This document shows, piece by piece, positions 8,529 to 15,890 of a stretch of 64,000 bases of DNA (position 1 is the stretch's first letter; every line of letters starts with the position of its first letter). The notes below the pieces were generated by a model. The model saw only the letters and a list, made by a program, of their open reading frames with translations, was not told where the DNA came from and did not search any database. The position numbers were made by a program, and so were the translations under genes. Source of the DNA: Pantoea alhagi (GTDB lineage: Bacteria; Pseudomonadota; Gammaproteobacteria; Enterobacterales; Enterobacteriaceae); assembly GCF_002101395.1 (NCBI RefSeq), contig NZ_CP019706.1, positions 3,720,001-3,784,000 on the forward strand, read 5' to 3'.

Positions 8529-8641
8529 AATGATAAGGATGGCGGAATCTGGCGGGAATCGTTGACACTGACCGTCAACTGGCTACTATCGACGATGATT
8601 CTACGTTACCCGTTTCTCCAGACGAACTCACTTAGTCATAT

Positions 8642-9496
8642 ATCTGGCCAGCAGCGCTGATTTTCGGCGGTGCTTTGCCTTTGCTGCTGCTGCCGGTGTT
8701 CATCTGGTTATTACCTGAGTCGGCGCTTAATCTGGTGGTGCGTAAGGCACCACGGGCACAAATTGCCGCTCTGTTGAATCGTATGGGAGGCCATTTTGGT
8801 AATGACAGCGCCTTTATCCTTAACTCTCCCGGCATCAAACGCAACAGCACTATTACAGAGCTGTTTCGTCATGGCTTTGCACGCGGCACCATTATTCTCT
8901 GGCTGACCTATTTTATGGGGCTGTTCGTTATTTATTTGCTGAACGGCTGGCTGCCGACCATTATGCGCTCGGGCGGTATCTCACTGGAACAGGCCGCTAT
9001 TATCGCCGGGTTATTCCAGCTGGGCGGTCCGGTGGGTGGCGTTATCGTCGGCGCGCTCATGGATAAGCTGCGTGCTAAATGGGTTATTGGCGTGGTCTAT
9101 TTCATCGGCTGCGCTTGTCTGATCACGCAAGGCGTATTTGGGCTGAGTGGCGTGGCGCTGGGCGTGATTATTTTTATCACCGGTATGTGTATCAACGGCG
9201 CACAAAACGGACTTCAGGTCTATTCCCCCGCTTACTATCCAACTGAGATCCGGGCCACCGGCGTAAGCTGGATGCATGGCATTGGTCGCATTGGCGCTAT
9301 CCTGAGCTCATCCCTGGGCGGTCTGTTAATGGGGGCTTTTCCTGGCCAGTCTGCCATCTTCTTTATCCTTGCCCTGCCCGCGCTGCTTGCCGCCATCAGC
9401 ATTGTGGCGCATCGCAACGTGCAGTTGACGATGAAAATCAAAGGTGCAGGACTTGGTGAAATCCCGGCCCTGTCGGAAACGTTAAATAACCGATAA
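8642..9496 (+). pseudogene. MFS transporter (aromatic acid:H+ symporter type), 5' truncated
   Basis: Transporter homology starts abruptly at about 8642 (WPAALIFGGALPLLLLPVF in frame after a TAG at 8633) and runs to 9496. About 285 residues remain of a family that is usually near 440, so roughly the first five membrane segments and the N-terminal half are missing. The remaining part has the typical LPES turn, seven or so hydrophobic helices, and the YPTEIRATGVSW motif of aromatic-acid/3-hydroxyphenylpropionate-type symporters. No ribosome site fits the TTG at 8675. The break lies 113 bases from dif, so a Xer-related rearrangement or deletion may have removed the 5' half. It is followed by an 11-pair hairpin at 9510-9545. 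Confidence 0.82.
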
Positions 9497-9509
9497 GCAT
9501 GTAACCGTA

Positions 9510-9545
9510 ATCGGGCTGGGAGCTAACCTGGATCCCCAGCCCGAT
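9510..9545 (+). terminator. Hairpin after the MFS remnant
   Basis: An eleven-base perfect stem (ATCGGGCTGGG with CCCAGCCCGAT) closes a 14-base loop. No T-run follows, so termination is uncertain. Confidence 0.45.
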
Positions 9546-9569
9546 CCCGATCCTTGCGCCCTGAGCTGA

Positions 9570-9603
9570 TTAACTTTATATAATGGGACTTATATAAAGT
9601 CAG
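9570..9603 (+). other. lox-like 34-bp site upstream of the Cre-like gene
   Basis: The site has two 13-base arms, TTAACTTTATATA (9570-9582) and TATATAAAGTCAG (9591-9603), around the asymmetric 8-base centre ATGGGACT. The arms are inverted copies (11 of 13). The geometry equals P1 loxP (13-8-13), and by my alignment 10 of 13 left-arm and 9 of 13 right-arm bases match loxP, including the AACTT and TATA blocks. It lies 165 bases before the Cre-like start codon; P1 loxP is also upstream of cre. An alternative reading is a promoter operator dyad for the recombinase. Confidence 0.6.
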
Positions 9604-9767
9604 GACAGCGGTTTTTCAGACAGGTATCATGGTCAGCTCTTTTAAGAGGATGATATTTGGCCCTTGTTTTGACGCCGCTACGTAAATTCTGCAGGGTAAC
9701 TGCCCTGCTTCTTGCTCAGATTTCACGTAGCGCGATCGGCATTAAAGCGGTTATTTACCGGGCAAAA

Positions 9768-10802
9768 ATGACAAAAATTATTCAACAGAGTGCGCAATTA
9801 CCGGCGTTAAGCGCTGATGAGGATATCGCCGGGCAACTGCGTGCCTTTGTGCAGGATCGGGAAGCCTTTTCGCCTAATACCTGGCGTCAGTTACTGAGCG
9901 TTATGCGAATTTGCCATCAGTGGGCCACCGAGAACGATCGCCGCTTTTTGCCAATGGCACCGGAAGATTTGCGGGATTATCTGACGTTTTTACAGGCGAA
10001 CGGACGGGCCTCTTCCACTATCGCCACCCATGCATCATTGATTTCCATGCTTCATCGTAATGCCGGGCTGCTGCCACCCAACACCTCTCCTGCGGTGTTC
10101 CGGGCGATGAAGAAGATCAACCGCATGGCTGTAGTGTCAGGAGAACGAACCGGACAGGCCGTTCCTTTCTGCCTGTCAGATTTAAAAGCCCTGGATGTGC
10201 GCTGGCAAAACTCAGCGCAATTAAAAGAGATGCGTAATCTGGCATTTCTGCATGTTGCATACAGTACGCTATTACGCGTCAGCGAGCTGGCGCGCCTGCG
10301 GGTCAGTGATATTACGCGCGCCGAAGACGGCCGTATTATTCTGGACGTCGCCTGGACAAAAACCATTGTTCAAACCGGCGGCTTGATCAAAGCGCTCAGC
10401 ACGCTCTCCTCACAGCGCCTCACGGAATGGATACAACTTGCCGGCCTTGCTGCTGAACCGGATGCCTTCCTCTTCTGTCCGGTACATCGCACCAATAAAG
10501 CGTTGATCACCACGCACCGGCCTTTAAGCACGCCGGCGCTGGAGGATATTTTTATTCAAGCCTGGCGAGAGGCAGGACAGAGTCGGCCAAAGGGCAACAA
10601 GAACCGCTATCGTGGCTGGAGCGGACACAGCGCTCGCGTTGGTGCCGCTCAGGATATGGCAAAACAGGGTTATGCCGTGGCGCAAATTATGCAGGAAGGC
10701 ACCTGGAAAAAACCGGAAACGCTGATGCGTTATATTCGTAATGTTGATGCCCATACCGGAGCGATGATCGATCTGATGGAAAAGAAAAGTGGCCAGCGTT
10801 AA
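9768..10802 (+). CDS. P1 Cre-like tyrosine recombinase
   Basis: 344 residues from the ATG at 9768 (Cre has 343); earlier in-frame codons add a non-homologous leader. It aligns with phage P1 Cre along its length: QLPAL near the start, the core-binding domain with LRDYLTFLQANGRA, and the catalytic domain with LLRVSELARLRV and WSGHSARVGAAQDMA. All active-site residues are present: R170, K198, H287, R290, W313 (tryptophan as in Cre, where most tyrosine recombinases have histidine) and nucleophile Y322. It should therefore be catalytically competent. Cre recombines loxP to resolve P1 plasmid dimers. Here the gene is chromosomal, about 1.2 kb from dif, with a lox-like site upstream and no other P1 genes seen. 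It could be a domesticated relic or a functional chromosomal recombinase. Confidence 0.93.
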   Translation: MTKIIQQSAQLPALSADEDIAGQLRAFVQDREAFSPNTWRQLLSVMRICHQWATENDRRFLPMAPEDLRDYLTFLQANGRASSTIATHASLISMLHRNAGLLPPNTSPAVFRAMKKINRMAVVSGERTGQAVPFCLSDLKALDVRWQNSAQLKEMRNLAFLHVAYSTLLRVSELARLRVSDITRAEDGRIILDVAWTKTIVQTGGLIKALSTLSSQRLTEWIQLAGLAAEPDAFLFCPVHRTNKALITTHRPLSTPALEDIFIQAWREAGQSRPKGNKNRYRGWSGHSARVGAAQDMAKQGYAVAQIMQEGTWKKPETLMRYIRNVDAHTGAMIDLMEKKSGQR

Positions 10803-10861
10803 CACCACCCGTCAGCTCAGCCAGGCAGGCTGCCGGAATTTTCATCAAACGCAACGCTTAT

Positions 10862-10885
10862 GGATGTACAGACGTCTGGATGTAT
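10862..10885 (+). promoter_or_regulatory. Three tandem MetJ boxes before the NlpA-type gene
   Basis: Adjacent 8-base boxes read GGATGTAC, AGACGTCT and GGATGTAT. The central one is the exact MetJ consensus. They overlap a possible promoter (TGGATG ... TATTAT, 18-base spacing). Methionine repression of the downstream lipoprotein gene is therefore likely. Confidence 0.8.
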
Positions 10886-10924
10886 ATTATAGTGTTTTTC
10901 TAACACTTATAAGGGAACTACAGA

Positions 10925-11725
10925 ATGAAAAAAACACTGCTCACGGTCCTGCTTGCTGCATCAGTAACGTTGCTCAGCGCCTGTGATAAAGACAGCGATA
11001 ATAAAATCAAAGTCGCGATTAACACCGGACCCGACCAGCAGTTATGGGAAACTGTTAAACAGGTTGCTCATGATAAATATAAGCTGGATGTGGATGTGGT
11101 GGCGTTTAATGATTATGTACAGCCGAACGAAGCGCTGTTTAACAAAGATGTCGATGCTAACGCCTTCCAGAGCCTGCCCTATCTGGAAAAACAATCGAAA
11201 GAGCGTGGCTATCGCTTTGCAGTGATCACCCACACTTTCGTCTTCCCGATCGCAGGTTACTCACACAAAATCAAAACATTAAAAGAGTTGCCGGATGGCG
11301 CAACCATTACGATTTCCAATGAGGCCACGACGCTGGGCCGCAGCCTGCTGCTGTTACAGGCGCAGGGATTGATCACCGTTAAGCCAGAGGCTGGCCTGCT
11401 GCCAACCACGCTGGATATTACCTCTAACCCGAAAAAACTTAAGTTTGTTGAGGTAGATACGCCGCAGCTGGCCCGTACCCTGGACGATCCGCAGGTTTAT
11501 ATCTCTATTATCAATAACAACTTCGCCGCGCTGGTCAATCTGTCTGCCTCTCGCGATGGCATGTTTATGGAAGGCAAAGCCTCTCCTTATGTGAATGCTA
11601 TTGTGGCGCGTGAAGATAACAAAGACAGCCCGAATGTTCAGAAGCTGAAAGAGGCCTTCCGCTCGCAGGAAGTGCTCGACAAAGCCAACGAACTGTACAA
11701 AGGCGATATTATCAAAGGCTGGTAA
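10925..11725 (+). CDS. nlpA: NlpA/MetQ-family substrate-binding lipoprotein
   Basis: 266 residues with a lipoprotein signal peptide (MKKTLLTVLLAASVTLLSAC, lipobox LSAC, lipid-modified cysteine 20). The mature part is a periplasmic binding protein of the NlpA/MetQ family, with NDYVQPNEAL, DANAFQSLPYLE and IAGYSHKIK motifs. The family binds methionine and feeds the MetNI importer. No metN or metI is adjacent, so this is an orphan binding protein, as E. coli nlpA is. Three MetJ boxes upstream support a role in methionine uptake and repression by S-adenosylmethionine-MetJ. It has its own terminator. Confidence 0.88.
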   Translation: MKKTLLTVLLAASVTLLSACDKDSDNKIKVAINTGPDQQLWETVKQVAHDKYKLDVDVVAFNDYVQPNEALFNKDVDANAFQSLPYLEKQSKERGYRFAVITHTFVFPIAGYSHKIKTLKELPDGATITISNEATTLGRSLLLLQAQGLITVKPEAGLLPTTLDITSNPKKLKFVEVDTPQLARTLDDPQVYISIINNNFAALVNLSASRDGMFMEGKASPYVNAIVAREDNKDSPNVQKLKEAFRSQEVLDKANELYKGDIIKGW

Positions 11726-11740
11726 TTTCCTCTGATACAG

Positions 11741-11771
11741 GCCGCGCAAGCCACGCTTGTGCGGCTTTTTT
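11741..11771 (+). terminator. Intrinsic terminator after nlpA
   Basis: A GC-rich ten-pair stem (GCCGCGCAAG with CTTGTGCGGC, one wobble) with a five-base loop is followed by six T. Confidence 0.88.
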
Positions 11772-12034
11772 CTGCTTATCTGTTTCTTGTCCAACCCGTT
11801 TAGGTGATTTCCGCGAGCTTTGCGGTACGGTAACACTGCTTGCGGCATGCTCTCATTTCTCCTTTATCAACGCGGATTTTGATAAAACACGCATGGCGCA
11901 ATCGCTATCCATGAATGCTTATTTGTGTCACTGAACTGCGCTGGTATGGCGCGGCACCCTGTTTACTCCCTGCGTTTTTAGCCATTTCTCCGTTAGCTGT
12001 TACACTTAAGTATGCCCGACAGACAGGAGAAATT
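11772..12034. other. Intergenic stretch with no recognised feature
   Basis: About 260 bases between the nlpA terminator and the UVDE gene contain no gene or clear site that I recognise. The 3' end carries the AGGAGA ribosome binding site of the next gene. Confidence 0.6.
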
Positions 12035-12994
12035 ATGAAATTAGGCTTTGCTTGCAAATATCTTACTGCTGATTTAAAGCAGCCTTTCCCGCTCAAAGCC
12101 ACCACCAGGAAGCGTTTTCTGAGTCTGAATAATGAACAAAGAACCCTTCTTATTTATGAGTTAGCTAAAAACAACCTGGTTAATTTATTTCAAACGCTGG
12201 AGCAGTTGGCTTTGCTGCCCGAAGATTTACGCATGATGCGTATTGGCAGCGATCTGTTGCCGTTATATACCGTTCCCGAAGCAACAGATTTATATCAGGA
12301 ATTTTTACCTGATCTTTATCCGTTATTTATTAAATGCGGTGATTTTGCCAGGGGCAATAATATCCGTCTCTCTTTCCATCCGGGACAATATTCCGTGCTG
12401 GCTTCAGAGGATGAGTCAGTGGTAATTCGGGCTATTGAAGATGTTGAATATCATGCACTTTGTGCAAAATTAATGGGTTATGGCCGCACGTTTCAGGATT
12501 TTAAGATCAATATCCATATGAATGGACGAAAAGGATTCACCGGTTTTCAACAGGCGTTCGGCAAACTAAGTCCGGAAGCGCGGTTAATGTTGACCGTTGA
12601 AAATGACGAAATTTCCTGTTCGCTGGACGATGTATTACAGGCCAAAGCGCTCTGTGCGGTGGTTTTAGATATTCATCATCACTGGGTAAAGGAAAATGAA
12701 TTTATTAAGCCTGATGATCCGCGTATTGAACAAGTAAAGGAATCATGGCGCGGTGTGCAACCCGTTTTGCATTATTCAATATCGCAGGAAGGTTTAATTC
12801 CTGAAGAGGGTTTTCCCGATCAGGCTGCATTGGGTTTATCAAAAATGAAATTCCGCTCCCATTCAGATTATTATTTCAACAATACGCTGAACGACTGGGC
12901 ATTATCGTTTGTTGATTTCGATATTATGTGCGAAGTGAAAATGAAAAACCTTGCCAGAGATCGGCTCTACCAGTACCGGCAGGCGTCCCGATAG
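12035..12994 (+). CDS. uvsE: UV damage endonuclease UvsE/UVDE family
   Basis: 319 residues from the ATG at 12035, which follows AGGAGA; the longer in-frame start has no ribosome site or homology. It shows the UVDE TIM-barrel hallmarks: MKLGFACKY start, SFHPGQYSVL, INIHMNGRKG, LTVENDE, and DIHHHW, which supply the histidines, glutamate and aspartate that bind the metal cluster. UVDE nicks DNA 5' of UV photoproducts and abasic sites as an alternative to nucleotide excision repair. It is uncommon in E. coli relatives but known in plant-associated and pigmented enterobacteria. It is a single gene with no evident operon partner, lying in the accessory zone near dif. A+T-rich codon use suggests acquisition. 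Confidence 0.9.
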   Translation: MKLGFACKYLTADLKQPFPLKATTRKRFLSLNNEQRTLLIYELAKNNLVNLFQTLEQLALLPEDLRMMRIGSDLLPLYTVPEATDLYQEFLPDLYPLFIKCGDFARGNNIRLSFHPGQYSVLASEDESVVIRAIEDVEYHALCAKLMGYGRTFQDFKINIHMNGRKGFTGFQQAFGKLSPEARLMLTVENDEISCSLDDVLQAKALCAVVLDIHHHWVKENEFIKPDDPRIEQVKESWRGVQPVLHYSISQEGLIPEEGFPDQAALGLSKMKFRSHSDYYFNNTLNDWALSFVDFDIMCEVKMKNLARDRLYQYRQASR

Positions 12995-13091
12995 CTGCAG
13001 ACGCAAAGCGTTACGACTAACGAGGTTTTATGAAAATCAGAAGATTTAGGGGTTCTACGCCGGAACCGCCAAAATTTCCGGCGCGAGGTTT

Positions 13092-13411
13092 TTAGTGATC
13101 TTTCGGCACCTCAATGACTCCATCTGCAATGCCCTGTGCCAGCCTTTCCATCCATTTTGCAAAGCGAAAGAATGATATTGAAATATTCTGACTCAATGCC
13201 CGATTCCAGTATTCGGTACATCTTGATTGTTGCTTTTTCAGTGTACGGCCTTCACATACGGCTCGATACAGAACAGGTGTTGTTTGGTCAAATCCTTTTA
13301 CTATCGTGCTCGGGCTATGAACGCGCGTTCCGGTAAGTTTGCCCCAGCACAACTGCCAACAATCGGCGATCCGTTTTCATCTTCAAGCCATAAATGTGCG
13401 GGAGTGGACAT
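13092..13411 (-). pseudogene. hcp: Decayed T6SS Hcp (TssD) gene
   Basis: Reading leftwards from the ATG at 13411, the frame gives MSTPAHLWLEDENGSPIVG, the N-terminus of Hcp-type tube proteins. It then jumps across a deletion into a second frame with GKLTGTRVHSP and TTPVLYRAVCEGRTLKK. After another frame change, codons for IKMYRILESGIESEYFNIIL can be read. All are consecutive Hcp segments, so this is one hcp gene broken by an internal deletion and at least one frameshift. Hcp normally forms the type VI secretion inner tube. No other T6SS structural genes are in the window. It lies downstream of two unknown genes on the same strand that may have been its secreted cargo or immunity set. Confidence 0.82.
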
Positions 13412-13459
13412 ATAATTTCCTTATCAGTGATAATTTAAATAACTGTCATATTCACGCTG

Positions 13460-13648
13460 TCACCATTTACAGTAACGCGTAAAAATAACAATCATAACTA
13501 TGGCGAATACGCCTATAGGCCAGACAGGGCTGTCAGGGAAAAAATATCCCTGAAGCAGCGCGAAAATAATCGTGAGGATCACTGGTCCGTACAACGATGA
13601 TAAAAACCTGAGTTGCCACATTAGAAATTTCTTAAGTGATTGAAACAT
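13460..13648 (-). CDS. Small membrane protein, 62 residues, in hcp-linked cassette
   Basis: 62 residues with two strong hydrophobic segments (about residues 20-36 and 43-58), positive residues at both ends, and no signal peptide, so a two-helix inner membrane protein is likely. Its start lies two bases after the 230-residue gene, which implies translational coupling. I do not recognise the family. In T6SS orphan hcp islands, small membrane proteins next to a toxin often act as immunity proteins; that role here is inference only. Confidence 0.55.
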   Translation of the reverse strand: MFQSLKKFLMWQLRFLSSLYGPVILTIIFALLQGYFFPDSPVWPIGVFAIVMIVIFTRYCKW

Positions 13649-13650
13649 GG

Positions 13651-14343
13651 TTATCTGATCATCCGGGTGATAATATTTGCTATGCCAGAATCAGACGACC
13701 ATTGCGCTTCAAGGGCACCTGCGCGCTCGAATAGCGGCTCAATCAGAAAATACATCATTTCCAGTTGTTGCATGTAAAGTGCTGAGTAATAAGCTGGGTA
13801 TTGGACGTGTAAACGACGGGCGCTATCCGCCGCTTTCTGAACCAGTCCATATGTAGCCACAACCCCCGCAACCGTACCCGCTGCACGTCCCGTAATGGCA
13901 CTGAGTTGCATACTTAGATTCAATCCAATACGCACGCTGGTAGCGACCGCTAAAGCGTACCCTGCACCTGTAAGGGTGCTGGCAGCGATATGGACATTCG
14001 CGGCCATAAGCGCTTTTTTAATATGCTCTAATTGTGCATTAGTTTTGTATTTGAATATTTCCTCAAAGTAGATCCGAAGCATTTCATAGACAACGTCACC
14101 ATGCTGAATAATGCGAATAACAGCATTCCTGAAGCGCAAATCTTCCGTCTTTTGCTGCTGGCAAACATCGTTGTATTCATCGGTGAAACAGGACGTGTAA
14201 TACAACAGGCGGGTCGCCCCCTTTCCTAATGTATCAACCTGGTTTCTAACCTGTTCGCCGACGGCAGAAACAGCATGGTCTAGCTTCAGTGCAAGAATTT
14301 TGTTGGCCTGTAGGTAATTGATGACTTCATTGTTGTTGTACAT
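13651..14343 (-). CDS. Unknown 230-residue protein with hydrophobic glycine/alanine-rich core
   Basis: 230 residues, no signal peptide. Residues about 120-190 form a long alanine/glycine-rich hydrophobic stretch (AASTLTGAGYALAVATSV, then AITGRAAGTVAGVVATYGLV), which could form helical hairpins in a membrane. The flanks are polar and helical. I do not recognise a named family. It is coupled to the 62-residue membrane protein gene, with a broken hcp downstream. A pore-forming T6SS effector with its immunity protein is one reasonable hypothesis, unsupported by a recognised motif. Confidence 0.6.
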   Translation of the reverse strand: MYNNNEVINYLQANKILALKLDHAVSAVGEQVRNQVDTLGKGATRLLYYTSCFTDEYNDVCQQQKTEDLRFRNAVIRIIQHGDVVYEMLRIYFEEIFKYKTNAQLEHIKKALMAANVHIAASTLTGAGYALAVATSVRIGLNLSMQLSAITGRAAGTVAGVVATYGLVQKAADSARRLHVQYPAYYSALYMQQLEMMYFLIEPLFERAGALEAQWSSDSGIANIITRMIR

Positions 14344-14382
14344 AACCGCTCCATGCTAATTTTCATTAAATCCATTTTTCCA

Positions 14383-14613
14383 TTATTTCCCACGGGAAAG
14401 CGTCCGATAGACTGTGGGGCGGGAGACGGAAAATAATTCAGCCAGATCGCTGATAGAGTACTCGCCGCTTCCGTGCATCCTGCAAAGCTCTTTCTGCTGT
14501 TTATCTGACAGCTTCGGCTGTTTCCCCCGCAGGTACGTATAAGGAGCCGTCAAAGAGATTAATATCGTACCAGTGATATGAGACAACGTCAGCCGTGATT
14601 TTCTCTGAAGCAC
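14383..14613 (-). pseudogene. C-terminal remnant of a serine recombinase (resolvase/invertase)
   Basis: Only about the last 50 codons are recognisable: GKQPKLSDKQQKELCRMH, then the helix-turn-helix SISDLAELFSVSRPTVYRTL of serine resolvases and invertases. The catalytic N-terminal domain with its serine is absent; the upstream codons show no homology. It points away from a transposase remnant that starts at 14676. A divergent resolvase-transposase pair is the arrangement of Tn3-family elements, so both belong to one decayed transposon. Confidence 0.8.
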
Positions 14614-14675
14614 AAATTTAAATTTTCACTGTTCGCAGAACGATCCTCTTACGGACATAATTAATCGGGGTCAGG

Positions 14676-14834
14676 ATGACTACTCGTGGCAAAGCGACAG
14701 GCAAAAGTGAACGACTGGCTGTTTTAAGTAATGCAGAACAGGAAGCGCTGTATGGCCTCCCTGATTAACGGCTGGAATATCTTGCTTTGGATGAATCTGA
14801 GCTGGCGCTGGCCTGTAGCCGTCAGGGGCTTCAA
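14676..14834 (+). pseudogene. tnpA: N-terminal remnant of a Tn3-family transposase
   Basis: An ATG with an upstream GGTCAGG site begins MTTRGKATGKSERLAVLSNA and EQEALYGLPD, then a stop at 14766. The same frame continues RLEYLALDESELALACSRQG before homology ends. These are the opening residues of Tn3-family transposases (DUF4158 region); the intact protein is near 1000 residues. A few codons are missing at the stop and nearly the whole gene is deleted. A Tn3-type terminal repeat follows 60 bases later. Confidence 0.78.
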
Positions 14835-14893
14835 GTAGTGAAATTATTGACCTGGATGAGCTGGTTGCCGAGCTGAAACTGAGGCGTGTATAG

Positions 14894-14931
14894 CTTAACG
14901 TGAGTTTTCGTTCCACTGAGCACCAGACTCC
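14894..14931 (+). mobile_element. Tn3-type 38-bp terminal inverted repeat
   Basis: The 38 bases starting CTTAACGTGAG and containing TTCCACTGAGC match the inverted repeat of Tn3 at about 35 of 38 positions as I recall it. The TAAG inner end faces the transposase remnant and the outer end faces the NicO gene. This marks the right edge of the decayed element; no left copy was found. Confidence 0.82.
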
Positions 14932-14969
14932 GTATACTGAAGGCGGATTTTTCTTAATCAGGATGCTTT

Positions 14970-15890
14970 ATGTTTGGTCGCTCCCTCTCTTCTGGCAAGC
15001 ACGCTCTGATGGTTGTCGTCACGCCACTGGTGCTGCTGGCGCTGTATTGTTGGTGGAACTGGGATGATTTTCTGGCCTGGAGCCTGGCGACGCAGATTAC
15101 TCTGCATCGTTACCTGGTACTGCATCTGCTGCAAATCAACAACGGTCAGTACAGCGGCGGGCTGTGGCTGTTGTTCTTCACCTTTCTCTATGGCGTTTTG
15201 CATGCGGTTGGACCGGGACACGGTAAGTTTGTTGTCACTACCTGGTTAAGTACCCAACCGCAGCATGCATCTGCCGCGCGGCGAGCGGTACCGCTGGTTG
15301 GCAGCCTGGTTCAGGGACTCAGCGCCATTCTGTTTGTGTTTATTCTGGCGGTGGGTTTTAACCTGGTAGCGGGTGAATTAAGCCTTAGCCGTTGGGTTAT
15401 GGAAAAGGTCAGTGCGCTGCTGATCGCCGCTTTTGGTGGCTGGATGTTGCTACGTGGATTGCGCAGTTTTTCTTTCTCTCATCATGATACCCATCAGCCA
15501 TGCGGCTGCGGTCATCATATGCCGCTGGCTCAGCCCGCAAACTGGAAAGAGCTGTCTGGCGTAATGATGGCCATCGGCTTACGTCCCTGTAGCGGCGCGA
15601 TTACCGTTTTATTGTTTTCGAATGCAATTGGTATCGTGACATGGGGCATGCTGGCGGTGATGACTATGGCGCTGGGCACCGGCCTCTCCCTGTTATTGCT
15701 GGCTATGGCGGTAAGCCGTTTGCGCGATACCGTCGCCGCTGTTTGGCTTCGCGATTCGCCTGCCGCCGCCAGCATTATGGCGCTGGTCCGCATTGCCGGT
15801 GGCGTACTGCTGCTGCTTTTTGCTCTGATCCTGTTTCTTACCGTAGTGCCGGTCAGTCCGGGCGGAGACTTTATTGCAGCGGGCTGCTAA
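14970..15890 (+). CDS. NicO-family nickel/cobalt (or zinc) efflux transporter
   Basis: 306 residues with six to eight hydrophobic segments. The signature HAVGPGHGK at about residue 78 is the metal-binding motif of NicO/RcnA/ZevB transporters. A second family motif, GLRPCSGAI, follows near residue 200, and a histidine/cysteine-rich loop (HHDTHQPCGCGHH) lies between. Such proteins export Ni, Co or, in the ZevB branch, handle Zn at the inner membrane; the substrate here is not determined. The start codon has a CAGGATG ribosome site. It begins 38 bases after the relic transposon end and its last codon overlaps the convergent LysR gene. Confidence 0.85.
   Translation: MFGRSLSSGKHALMVVVTPLVLLALYCWWNWDDFLAWSLATQITLHRYLVLHLLQINNGQYSGGLWLLFFTFLYGVLHAVGPGHGKFVVTTWLSTQPQHASAARRAVPLVGSLVQGLSAILFVFILAVGFNLVAGELSLSRWVMEKVSALLIAAFGGWMLLRGLRSFSFSHHDTHQPCGCGHHMPLAQPANWKELSGVMMAIGLRPCSGAITVLLFSNAIGIVTWGMLAVMTMALGTGLSLLLLAMAVSRLRDTVAAVWLRDSPAAASIMALVRIAGGVLLLLFALILFLTVVPVSPGGDFIAAGC

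Noticed and set aside
8675..9496. Intact MFS transporter starting at TTG 8675
   Set aside because: Membrane homology extends upstream of this codon and the N-terminal half of the family is absent, so it is treated as a truncated gene.
9657..9767. Longer start for the Cre-like gene
   Set aside because: The extra 37 residues begin at TTG, lack a ribosome site and do not align with Cre, whereas the ATG at 9768 gives Cre-like length and N-terminus.
13030..13095. 21-residue frame with a GAGG site after the UVDE gene
   Set aside because: The proline/arginine-rich peptide resembles nothing I know and the stretch has a chance-like composition; too little support for a gene.
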